Source: Phallusia fumigata
Lineage: Eukaryota; Chordata; Ascidiacea; Phlebobranchia; Ascidiidae
Length of the DNA stretch: 20,673 nucleotides
Direction: 5' to 3'
Assembly: GCA_008931825.1 (NCBI GenBank)
Contig: QXVZ01004221.1
Span: 1 to 20,673 of the forward strand
The notes beneath the pieces are model-generated. The model was given only the letters and a program-made list of their open reading frames with translations, had not been told where the DNA came from and made no database searches. The translations under genes were made by a program, and so were the position numbers. Below, in pieces: positions 1 to 11,900 of this stretch. Each line of letters begins with the position of its first letter. Within the stretch, counting starts at the first letter, position 1.

Positions 1-413
1 TTTCCGGGATTTCCCCGCAAAATTACATTTTCGAATCCCGAGAATTTTGTTTTAATTTCCCAGAAATATAGCAACAACGCAAAACTAATTTAGAAGTGGA
101 TAATTTTTTCTCTTTCTTGTTTTTACCGGTATAAATCGAAAAAAATCGTCACTTGAGTAGCTTTTGATATCAGTCTAAAATACACAAGTCCGCCAACTAG
201 CGGACCCAAAAATCCATTTTGTTTTTGAAAATTTACGTCAATTTTTGCGGGCTTGTAGCATTGCAAAAGTGATGTTGTAAGTAATCAATGATGTTAGCAT
301 TGCAAAAGTGATGTTAGACACGAAAAAATCGGCTATTTTTTTGTCGGGATGCCGGGAAATTATTTTTTTCCCCGAATCCCGGTAATAAAAAACCCGGGAA
401 ATAGAGAAACCCT
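1..413. repeat. Probable MITE relic with CCCGGG-rich ends
   Basis: The left edge (TTTCCGGGATTTCCCCGC) and the 340-413 stretch (GCCGGGAAATTATTTTTTTC, then AACCCGGGAAATAGAGAAACC) look like inverted ends of one element. It may extend past the window start. A word ATTGCAAAAGTGATGTT occurs twice inside (about 260 and 298). Confidence 0.4.
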
Positions 414-999
414 ACTTACAGAAACCATTGCAACTATTGCAAATTTTACTGTTTTTCTGAAAAAAAGTGTAGATTAAATTTGCTCTATACCAGACTCAGC
501 AACCGAAGGCGATGTTAGCTGTGCCGCTGTGTGGCTATAATCTATAAATATACATGTATTTAATTTAAGAAACAAGATTTTTGGAAAATAAAATCCCCCA
601 CCAAACATAAAGCTGGTAACATCTACCCATTAAGGATCCATATATATTTTTAATTACATTTTTTATTTTATGTTTGTGCCGCCGATGTTTTAAAGATTAC
701 ACAGACAAATCGCGGTTTGACTAAATTGGATAAACTGATATTTTTGAGCAGTTCAATATTGGTTTGTTTTTGAAAATTTTATCTTTTTCGAAGCTTAACG
801 CTGCCCCCAGGGCACATAAGTATGGGGCCGTATGCATGTACTCTAAACACCCAGGTTTCGTTGCGAACAAAATTCGCTTTAAACGTTTTATTTCCTAAGT
901 TTAAATTAGTCGCGACAATTCAGTATGGGTAGAAACTACTTGCAGGCTTTCGATTGGGCGTTGAATTTTAGACGATATGTGCACTAAAGCTTTTACACA

Positions 1000-1104
1000 C
1001 AAACATAAAATGAAAGTTACTTGACCGAAATAAACATTTCGGAAGGCTGATNCAAACATAAAATGAAAGTTACTTGACCGAAATAAACATTTCGGAAGGC
1101 TGAT
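1000..1104. repeat. Identical 52 bp direct repeats separated by one N
   Basis: 1000-1051 and 1053-1104 are identical and meet at a single undefined base (1052). This is the pattern of two contig ends that overlap but were not merged, rather than a biological repeat. Confidence 0.85.
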
Positions 1105-2640
1105 CTTGAAGAAGGGAAGAGTTACGTAGTGCTGATTCCGTCCCATTGATGTTGTTATCTGGCTATTGCGTTGTTCCAAATATCCAGATGTCCCCGACGC
1201 TGACATACCTTTTCATTGGGTGTAGAAGTTGTTTTCATTGTTCAGTTGTCGGATTGCATCTCTTTGGTTTTGTGATTGCAACACGTCAGTTGGTTCTGCA
1301 GTCGTGGATTGAGTGAGTTCTTTAGAAGGACTTCGTAAATGAGCACAAGGTCCGTCACTGATCACGCTCACCAATGTCGTATCCGTGGTTTGCGCGTGAC
1401 GTCGTGCTTGTTACTACAGATCGCTTCTGCTTCTGTCGCTCAACCCTTGGTGCTGTCTGTCTGTCAGTCTGAAGACTAGCTTGACGCAAGAACCGTTTCC
1501 GAGAGTCTTGTATTATCGTTTCCGATTCCGAACGAAGGAAAGCATTCCATTGGGTTGGAATGATTCCGGTTGGAATCGAAATGCGAAAACGACAAGGAAG
1601 AAATGGCATGGAATAGAATGCATGATTGTGTGTCACAACGTACATAAAATATAAAAACTGCTCCCAGTTTTTTTCTATTTCTATTTTTCTAACCTTTATG
1701 GCCACCAAAGAGCATCTGCAACTAAAAGGAGTGCTGACCAAAGAAGACGTTTAATAATAGCTTTAAATTGTATTGCTGCCACGTTTCTTTTTTTATTGTA
1801 GTATCTCACCAATTACCAAAACTGTTAAATATCATTAGGTCATTAGCTTTTCTAATTTCGTTTCATTAATGTTTTCCTTCGCGCATTCGCTTCCTGGCGT
1901 ACAGTTTCTTTCCCACTTCGTCGGAATTCTTATCAAAAATATACTGGCCCAAATAGTTCTTAAAAGTGACATGCTTTATTCATCAAACGTTTTGGCAATA
2001 ACTCATGCCACCATCAGTGATACAATAAGGCTTGCCCCAGACACGCAGGTATATTCACTTCGTCGGAAATTATTTGACTTTATTCCTGGACAAATTCCGT
2101 TTTATTTATTTTCGAATGTCTACTATGTCATATTTCACTGTGCTTTAGACATGTTTTTCTTGTAAACCACATTTGTTTTTCAATTTTACACGAGATCGGG
2201 TACGGTTTCTGTTTCGGCGGTCGTTGTTTACCTACCTCCGTTTTTCAACCGTCTGGTATCCACCCATGTTGTCCAACCCAATCGTGTTGCCTTTCGAGCA
2301 GCTCGCTTCTCCAGCGAGATTCCCCACTTCTTGGCTCTAGTTATCTGTCCACCCGAATTGCAAAGGTGCGTCTGCTGCGTCTTTTAACCATTGCTCCTTA
2401 TATTTGTTTTTATCTGGACGTATTTTTGACCGTAAAGTTTTTGCAGTCATTTCCTGTTTCGGTGCCGTTAGTGAAATGTTTTATCCTATTAGTTACGATT
2501 TCGTGGGCAAAAACGAAACTTAATACAATACAATATGATTATAGCGATTCCCTTGCAATCACAATACTATGCAGTAGGGAGTTTCGACCCCTCATTTCGG
2601 AACCTCGCTGCTACAGATTCGACGCATTGCTCGCCAATTA
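1105..2640. other. 3' flanking DNA without a supported gene
   Basis: Open frames of up to 128 codons occur on both strands, but none shows a domain, splice-consistent partner or composition shift. The stretch at 1480-1620 is rich in TTCC/GGAA words. I see no gene here. Confidence 0.5.
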
Positions 2641-2643
2641 TGC

Positions 2644-2689
2644 TTTATTTTTACCCAGTTTAGGTACAAGTAAAGTCTACTCATTTATT
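2644..2689 (-). other. Lipoxygenase polyadenylation signals
   Basis: AATAAA hexamers on the minus strand at 2689-2684 and 2649-2644, about 40 and 80 nt past the stop codon. Their position suggests a very short 3' UTR. The exact cleavage site is not visible. Confidence 0.6.
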
Positions 2690-2727
2690 ATTACTTTTTG
2701 CTTGAAAATGTCGCAAGGCTAATAGGT

Positions 2728-2907
2728 CTATATCGCAATACTGATAGGTATTTTCCGAGGCAAAAGATAGACATAAGGGTATTTCAATCCGGCGTTTCTT
2801 TCCATAATTTGTTTCTCAACAGAAGTGAGATTATCTTGGAACTCTTGTTGTATCTTTGCAACTGCAGTTTCGTTAAAGAGTTGTTCTGGAACTTCTCCAA
2901 GGTATAT
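2728..2907 (-). CDS. Lipoxygenase terminal exon with C-terminal Ile
   Basis: 180 nt with the TAG stop at 2730-2728, acceptor TTTGTAATGCAG. Encodes IYLGEVPEQLF, then the helix ending PYVYLLPRKIPISIAI. The carboxylate of the final Ile is the fifth protein iron ligand in all animal lipoxygenases, and the LP..IP.S.AI end is diagnostic. Two AATAAA signals follow within about 90 nt. Confidence 0.96.
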   Translation of the reverse strand: MYLGEVPEQLFNETAVAKIQQEFQDNLTSVEKQIMERNAGLKYPYVYLLPRKIPISIAI

Positions 2908-5900
2908 CTGCATTACAAAGACAGGGAGCACTTATTGTAGTTAAATTAGTTAGCTTCAACGCTTCAGGCCATGTGAAAGTATGGCATCATTAACGTCTGT
3001 TTTAAAAAGATAAAAATAAACTAAGTATATCGAAGTCTTGCGAAATACTCTGCGATATTCATCGAGTAAGTTAGAAGACAGACGTAATTACCCACCAAAG
3101 CACTTTCAGGGGATCTCCCTACCGACATTTCGATGACGCGAGCAATGTTTGGCAGCGCATGACGCTGATCTGTATCGCCGATTGCATGTGGTTCATAGAT
3201 GTAAAATCTTTTAACTTGGGAAAACGCCTGTTTGTTTCTTTTCTTTATTTCCTCGATGGGCGGACCGACGCCTTTGCAGTTTATGCTCGTATGAGTCCAC
3301 CATCGAGGTTTCGATAATTTTTTGTTTGATTTTTTTACGTTTTTTCAAAGTTGGTGACTTATTTAGTTCAACCCATTGGATTCCATAGGACTTCGGAAAC
3401 ATAAGCGACAGAGGCACGATTACAACCACAAACCTTCGCACGGCAGTCGCCTCCAACCACTCGGCCATCTATATACCATGGAGAAATATCAGGCGAAGGC
3501 ATGTTATTCATGTAATATATTTTCGTACTGCCAATAAATCTTGATTAACGGGCATTTGCAGACTCCGTGATTGTCGTTCGTTATATAAAGATTTTCTCAA
3601 CTACTTGTTTGACACTTTGTGACCCAAACATCCCGCAAACATAAGAAGCCCTTACTTACCATAGGACAACACATATTCTAACACCGGTTGTACCTTATGC
3701 TCCCAGTGGGTTTAAATTATCGCTTGAATGATTAACACATTTGATTATTTTTTTCATTTGCTTAGAATGTGAGACCTTTTATTCTCACAGGCCTGTAATA
3801 CTGGCGTACCTTTTGAGGATTTTTGCTGCGTACGGTACTATTAACCTTGCTTAACCTTGAAGTACTCAGTGGCGCAACTAAATAAACAAGTGGCTGACGA
3901 GGAACTAAGAGACACAATAACCCACTTTGTGTTCTGTTGAACAAGGCCTGGACAGCTTTAAGAAGTTAAACTTTAAAAAGAAACTGTTAACCAAAAAGCC
4001 AAAATTCGACTATAGTCTGCAGAAAACGTCCATGTTTACGTTACACTTCTGTTTTTAATGCCACGATCGGCTTTTGCAAACACATTTTCACAAAACCCGG
4101 CACCTGGGTTTTGTGTGGACTCCAATTTCAGACAACTGCTTCAGACCAAATATAGTGAACGTACTATAATGCCTTACTCACCTCATCATCATTAAAGCAA
4201 GAGAGCGAATACGAAAAGGAAATAAAAATACTTGAAGTCGTAACATCCGGGAGTGTTGCGATAATTCGTTCTAATGTTGCCTGTAAAACAAAAAATATTT
4301 TTGCTCTAAATTCACTCGCTATGTGCGCAAGACATTTTTGCAAAATACCAACCAGCTATTTTCGCTGACTAAGCAAACATTGCACGGAGATGGGCCCAAG
4401 AATGCAGAATCAAGTAACATGCGGAATATAATATTTATATATCCGTTACCTCGCCCTTCTTGTGCACTGGAAGTGTCATACACCCTGGGGAGTTTGGAAC
4501 GAATTGATAAGTTTCCATTTGTCCGAAGTTGACCGAAGCGTGTTGCGCTGAACTGGTGAAGATCATGATTGTGCACAAATGAACCTAAAACATGACACAG
4601 CAAGTTTTTGACAGGATATTTGTTGATGCCCTGATAAAAGTAACAAAGAGCAGTGTTATATATATGTTTGTTTAAGCTGCGGCACGAATTTTATGTTATA
4701 GCTATAGTGCAATACGCAGGTTCAATCCAATTTTTTTACACCACAATTTATACAATGACACATATTTTCGTTTTTCCCTTGTAAGGGCACTTTCGCCCAA
4801 CAATAAAACATGATTAGCAATAAACCAGTGATTCTCAAAGTGGGGTCCGCGGTCCCCTAGGGGTCCGTGGAGCAATTTTAGGGGGTTCTTGAAAAGTCTT
4901 CAGTCTCTTGTAGTTGATTGTATATCACGTGACTACTGATATATTCTAGATGATACGCTTCATGTGAAACTTTGATTTTGTCTAATGTTGCACCAACTCG
5001 CTGTTTGTGAAAGCAACAACTAATGGAAATATGGCAAATGCAAAACATTGCTGACTTATAATTCAGTGAAGTTAAAATGAGTTAACTTTCGGTGGAATCG
5101 CGACACAGGGTGATTGTGCAAATTATTGGAGCTGTTTTTGATCGAATATCCCTACTTATGTTCAAGAAACAATTATCTCGGTGATTGTTTTGCCGGCTTT
5201 TCGACCGACTTTTTCGACAATTCAAGTCATCTGTACCGGGAATGACCCATGTTAAACTATTAAAAGTGTACGTTCATATGGCTGCATCACTTTATTTGAG
5301 TGTTAATTAAAGTTCGATTTAGAGTCAAGCAACTGCCTTTCAGTCAATCACATCACAAGACCGATTTAGACAGGCAACTGAATCGTCAGTTTCGGCCTGT
5401 TACGAAACAATGCATACTATTTCGGGTCTGTAGAAAACAAACAATAAAGAAACAGTTTCGCTTGCCAGCTCGCTGACGGTGGTGATTTGGTCGGGGAATC
5501 CCCTGGTGTTTTTATCTTGCCAGCCAAAACCTTCATGTGCCAAATCGAATGCCCATTCTTGCAGCTCGTGGTCATCTAGTATGTCCTGCACAACGAAACA
5601 AAAATGACCTACACACATACAATACTTTGTGCATCTTGAAAACGGTTAATCATCAATTTATGTTTAAATTAAAAAAAAACTGGTTTGAGACTGAACTCGG
5701 CAAATACGTTCAAAGAGACATGAAAAAACAATTTCAAACAGTTGTATGGATTTTGATTAAAATCTGTGGGAAGAAGCGAACATGCATAAACGGCGGGTGC
5801 TTACTTGGTCTGATTGATAGTAAATGTTCAAAACTTTTCCAACATATTTTTTCATTACTTGCCACAATAGAATTGCATCATCCCGGTAATGATAGTTTGG

Positions 5901-8900
5901 AAGCAAGTTTTTATCATCGGTGCCTAAATGTATTACTGCATTTTACATCACACATTCTCCTTTTTTCCTTCATTATTTTATTATTTAAATTTCCGAGTTT
6001 GGGTTTTGTTGTCATTAAATTTAACAAGACATCCATTCACTTTTATTTAAAAAGTTAATTAGTGTTAAATAAACAACAAATAGTGTGAAACTTGAAAAAA
6101 GCCAAAACTTTAAGAACATCCTAGATGAACGTCATATCCTGTGTCATTAGTCATATATGACGTCACATTCTACCCTTTGCCAAACAAAGCTATACAATGT
6201 GCATCGCTTCGACAAATTTGATAAATTTTCAGAAACTAATTACGTCAAACCTTTAGATTTCAGCAAAGCCGGAATGTCAAGTTGCAAAACGTTGAAGGTT
6301 TTGTAGCAGTGACGTAACGCAGATAGACTATCTGCAACAAAAAATAGAATAAAATATATCAAACATACGAAAGAAAATCCGAAAAACTAAGTTTTTGTAC
6401 ACGCATTTATCTAAATACTTAACCTCTGGCCTTTCCTGTGGTAGGCTTATGGCTGAAATAAAAACACCACGAAGTTATGCAATGCTTGTGATGGGATTTG
6501 AACCCACGACAGCAGGCTATCCAGGACCGGCGCTCTTACAACTTGAAGGCCGATTCACACCAGATGCGTTTAACGGTTGCGGTACGGTTTTTTGATCTCG
6601 CGGCAAGCAGCGGGGCACTTACACCAGCCGGGACCAAAGTGTATCCATCAGACACGGCCAAAGCGTTTTATGTTTGATAGATAAACTTTGGTCCCGGCTG
6701 GTGTAAGTGCCCCGCTGCTTGCCGCGATGGATCAAAAAACCGTACCGCAAACCGGTAGACGCATCTGGTGTGAATCGGCCTTAAGAAGACTTCGTTGCGT
6801 TTTATTCTTATATTCTCGGTGGGCGAAATATCACCATACAAATCATTGCCAGATCCAATTTTAAAGGTGCCGGACCTCTGCCGACTGTCTCTACGTAAAT
6901 CTACTACTCTCTCCTTTTGCTCGACCCTAAAGATTCATATTTCACTTGAAGAGGTGTCGGAAGGGGCTCCGGGTTACTCCTGCTGATGCACTGCACCCTT
7001 ATCTAGATCACTACTGCATACTGCACATGTCTGTAAAGAATGCGTCAAGTAACTGCCCACACAACTTGTGCATTAAACTGCTTTTTGAGTCGTCTCATTT
7101 TTGCACGCTGGTTCCTGCGGCGGAAGCTTATAATGCTGTAAAGTTTTGACTGCTATTACATGTGCGCAATAAAAATACCTGCATAAACCACAGACATTTA
7201 CAAGAAAAACAGCAAAAACATAGCCCATGTGGCAGTGGTTCTCAACCGGGAAGGAATTTCCACTTTTAAGTAGATCCATGGTTCTAAACCTTTTAATATT
7301 ACTTCACAACACTTCTTGTCTAGTAGGTGAAAACTGAAGAAATGAAAACTTCCAGAATAACCCAAGGTAGAAAGCATTAAAAAAGGTTAGGATCCATTGA
7401 TCAAGCGTCTCGTACTTACTGAGGCTATTAGATCTGTTGGCTAGCGACCCATGCGGCATGATAACAGTCCTAGCATCAGTATTGATAGTCGGAACGGTAA
7501 TGAGGTGAGGCCGTAGGAGTTTGTAGAGCGGGTGACATCGAGGAAAGGAACGAAGAGTTGCGATGCAGAAAGTTTCCGACACACCATGCGTGGAGAGAAA
7601 ATGATAGTGCCACTGCAAAAGGTAAAAGTGAAATTTTGGTTACAATTCTTGCCCATCAGAACAATTATCTCCGTATAATCAAGAGAACAATAGCAACAAC
7701 TCTGTACTTCGCCGTCTTAAAGAGGTTTTTGCGGACCCAAAGTTTCTAGTAAAGGAATTTAATTGACAGGATTTTCAACGTTTTCTTCTTTCGTATGGAC
7801 AATGTTGTTTCCAGTTCAAATGTCCGGGCAGCGGTCGAGCAGCCAGCGGGTAGTCTCGTCATCCAAGACTGTCAGAAGATTTTCCCCACTCGGTGGACGG
7901 TATGTGGGGCATCGGTTGGTTATATGGTCTGCAGTCTGTTCCTCCACACCACACTCGCAGTCCGCAGAGGGAGCCAGGCCCCATTTGTACATGGATGACC
8001 GAAGGCACCCAACCCCAGTTCTTAGGCTGTTCAGGCGAGTCCAGGCCCGTCTGGGCAGACCAAATCCGGGTGGTTTGTTGGTGGGGTTGAGGCAGTAGTG
8101 GTGGAGTGGGGTAATATTGCTTCCCCACTCCAAATCCGGGTGGTTTGTTGGTGGGGTTGGGGCAGTAGTGGTGGAATTGGGCAATATTGCTTCCCCACTC
8201 CAAATCCGGGTGGTTTGTTGGTGGGGTTGGGGCAGTAGTGGTGGAATGGTGTAATCTTGCTTCCCCACTCCAAATCCGGGTGGTTTGTTGGTGGGGTTGA
8301 GGCAGTAGTGGTGGAGTGAGGTAATCTTGCTTCCCCCGTCTCTTCCCATTTGGTGGTCATCCATTTGGCTGCACCTAGGCCATCACTGTCCTCCAGCAAT
8401 GCGAGTGCAGCCGGTACTAAGGGGCGTCTCGATTTGAGTCTTAACGTTTTAATGTTGCGTTTCTCAAACTTTTTCTCGATGCCACACCTTTGGAGAAGTT
8501 GGTTGGATTTTCGACGCACAAAGTGATGAAAATTTAATAAAGAAACTTATTATTTCAGTTGCATCTATTATGCGACGCCCTTGGAAATTAAAAACGACGC
8601 AAGGGCGTCCCGATGTACAGAACAAGGGGTGTAAACGATTTTTATTTGACGCAACAAGTGTATAAACGATAATAAAATAAATAAATTGTCAGCTCGTCAG
8701 TCGCGTGACAGGGGATAAAAAGGAACAATGACAACAGTTGAAAGGAATTTACCACCAAAGTAGATGGTGAAATAACTATAGGTTGGCCGTATTAGGTTAC
8801 CAGATACGATTTCTTTGCTACGTGACTGCTTTACGAATCACGATACGATATGAGAGGGGTTCTCGTTACACAAATGATATGGAAACCATCGGCTCAAAAC

Positions 8901-11900
8901 TTTGTTTTACTACCGTTTTTAGCATTACGTAAATCAGGCCCGCAACACTTGGTAGGTCTGACGTAAATCATTATATTATCGACGCTCAACTCACAAAGAA
9001 ACAAAAATTGATTGGTTGGGTTAGAGCGCATCCATTTTTGTTTGGAATTTAAGTTTAATTACAAAAAAAAGTATTCGTTCGACAAGCTTTCTTAAAAAAC
9101 TCCCTGTATAAATTACCTCATGCATCGAAGACATTGTTGCTCGGAAGTACATTTTTGCGAGGAGCCAGTCGTAGTAAGAATCCCTTGGCGTAAACACGGA
9201 AGCTCTGTCGCCCGGGATTAACTGGATTGCGATGGGACGGAACAAACCGTCTTCTTTTGAGGCATAGAAAAGTCCCAAGCATTCCGCACAAACCAGGGGT
9301 TCGCCAGTTTTCGGGTTCTTGTTCCGTTCAATGTTTTTCACGAACGTGTAATCGACGATGTATATTCGTCCTGCCTGCACAAATGATGGCGAATGTGATG
9401 GTGCATGATAAAATGTCCACTTTGCTATCAATAACGATTTAACACTTTAAAAAATACCCGCAAAGGTTTAGCGATTGCACGGCACTTTTAGGGCTGTCTC
9501 AGTCGAAAGTTAACGCACTATTTGCAACATGAAAAATCTGCAGTGTGACGTCATAACTGCCGTCAAGCGATGTGACGTCATCTACAGAAAATTTTGTACT
9601 CACAGAAGTCAAAAGCCCCGCAAAATAATTTAAATGGATTTGCGTCACAAATACGCAACAACGGTATTTGTCATTGCTATTCTGTTTATTTCTGTATTTT
9701 GTTTCATAATCTACTTTTCGTTGTTCGGTACTTTATTCTTCACGTTGTATTGAGCAATAGCTAATGGCAAATGTATGACGGGAGCCGTAGCGACTAACTA
9801 TATGTCTGACAAAATATTGACACGTATTAAACAAAGAGGTGTGTTGCGTAAGAAATGTTTAGGTATAGTCTTACATCGCTTTTGGTGTCCAGGGCTGAAA
9901 GACATTGTGGCGCTGTTTTGTTGATCAAGTATGTCAGGTGTTTACATGACCACTTAGTTTTGTTTGTGCCTCGCGAATTGTGTAGTTGTGAATGTCGTCG
10001 AGTTCCGCTTCTTGTTAAATTTTACGCGTAAGACCTTTAACTCTTTAAGCCCACCCCCTCTTCTCCTAACACGGGTGGTTAGTCTTAGGGACCCCTGACT
10101 GGTTCCACCAACGTCCCTCCTCTAGTCTTGATTCTCTTTTGCGCCAAACTCCCCCTCCGATGTAAATCCCCGCCATATAACGCCATGTAATGACGGTGTA
10201 GCTGCAGCGCGTTCCACCTTGATCCACCAATTGTGCCCTTCACTTTTTTCGCGCGTTTTTACGTTGCGCAGCTATTTCCGGCCTGGTGATTGATTTAGTG
10301 TAATTGTGTCGCTATGATTCTTTCACCATGCGAAATAAACTCAACTTACAACTCGTAACAACTTGTCATGTTTATTTCAAAACTATTGCATCATAGCGAG
10401 CCCTTGTAGCGAAAGACTGCCTTTCTTCCGTATTGTGATTGCCAATCGTGACTGGATGTTTTGAAGTTTCCCGGTTTTAAATTATAAACATATGGCAAAC
10501 ACATGTTTAGGTGAACGGATAACGCAGCAACTAGGGCGAGGGATAACTTCTGGGTTTCACGAAACCAAATTACCGTAATAGGTATGGGACTTGGTTAAGA
10601 AAAAATATTTTAATTTCTCAATTCACGGTCTGAGAATTATATTATTTTGTGTTTCCGTTCTGGTACCACAAATGTCGTCATATCAATTCGGTTGTAAAAA
10701 CCAAATTTGGTTAGAATCCCTTGTGAAACACCCGTTCAAACAAAACTCACGCGGGAAATTCGTGCGGTGCTTCCCCTGGGGAAACCCAATGGCGCAAGAC
10801 GGAAAGTCTACTGTAATTTTCCACTTGTATGACACGTACACACCAACTGTGCAAAGGCTATACCGCCACCTAGCGAAGCCTCCAAGAACAGAAAAGTAAC
10901 ACTATGCTACGAAACCAGCATAATTTTGGCCAAAAATAGTTGAAACATAAAAAAAAAATTTTTCGTTGAACATAATTTTGGTTATAATCCTCTCTTTAAA
11001 GAAAGATTTCCTACCCTTATTTCATCGTCCAGTGTCAAATCGGAGGGAAGTAGTCCTCTGACGTCATGGTCGGTTACGTCACAGTAGTCGGGAATAGCGT
11101 GGCAACGCTCAAACGCGAGTGGCGAGATACCAGTGAGGACCTGTCGTCCCATTTCCTCATCTTTCATCCAACTGTAATTCAAAAAATGTGAAACTTCTAA
11201 ATGTAAAACCCCAACATTTTGATGCAGCGGTTTTAGGCACTTTCTCACTACCCATTGGGATTTAAGCGAGTGGTTCCCGGCCAGAGAGGAAGTTTAGGTT
11301 GTATAAGGAAGAATTTCCACTTTGTAGGTAAAGTTAACCATTATAATTGTGTAGCATTTCTGTTTTGATAGACTGGTGGATTTAATCCGTTTAACATTAC
11401 TTTATTTCACTTGTATAGCAGGGAAGGAATGAAAGGTTGCGAAACAAGCAAAAGGGGGATGGATCAAAAAAGGTTGGGAACCACTGGTTTAAACCAAACT
11501 TCCATTCGCGAAAATTTACCAAAAATCTGATTTATATGTTTTACTAATTCTGACACCCGCAATGTCAATGGCATTTTCATCCAATTTTGACCACCCGCCA
11601 CCTTGTTACTACCCACATTTGGGAAATTATAGCTAGGTTGAGAACTGGTTCCATGTTTCCATGTTAATCAGCTTGTGCCTGTGTAGAAAGTTTCGTAATT
11701 GTTGCCTATCTGCTGGGCCCAAGCGGTAGTTCATAAACTTTGTTTCAATTGCCGAGAAGTGGAAGTTATATGCTACAATGAATGGGTCTTGTTTCGACAC
11801 AAAAATACAGGAGTTCCCAGCATTCTACACTATGTTCATCTATTGATGATCTAAAAACAGATTCCTTGGCAATCTCTACAATAATTTGTCTTATTGTTGT

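Noticed and set aside
1355-1741. 128-codon minus-strand frame
   Set aside because: No domain or splice context recognised; likely chance in a TTCC/GGAA-rich stretch.
3211-3468. 85-codon minus-strand frame as a small protein
   Set aside because: It is a translation of the tRNA-derived SINE, as is the plus-strand frame at 13286-13504.
5537-6058. 173-codon plus-strand frame
   Set aside because: It overlaps two certain lipoxygenase exons on the other strand and reads as low-complexity Phe/Leu/Lys-rich sequence.
6480-6560. Functional tRNA gene on the minus strand
   Set aside because: The B box and T arm are good, but there is no 5' acceptor half pairing with CACAAGC; the fold-back element interrupts it.
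8061-8335. CRISPR-like array
   Set aside because: The whole 70 bp unit is repeated with no variable spacers; it is a minisatellite in animal DNA.
7816-8364. Long minus-strand frames with repeated NPTNKPPGFG-like units as a repeat protein gene
   Set aside because: All three frames are open because of the 70 bp repeat, and the flanks are LINE coding relics.
9839-10370. Solo LTR, from TGT-like starts and an AATAAA near 10332
   Set aside because: No matching TG..CA boundaries with a 4-6 bp target duplication could be found.
10591-10899. 102-codon plus-strand frame as a gene
   Set aside because: No known domain, no splice partners, and it lies within a lipoxygenase intron on the opposite strand.
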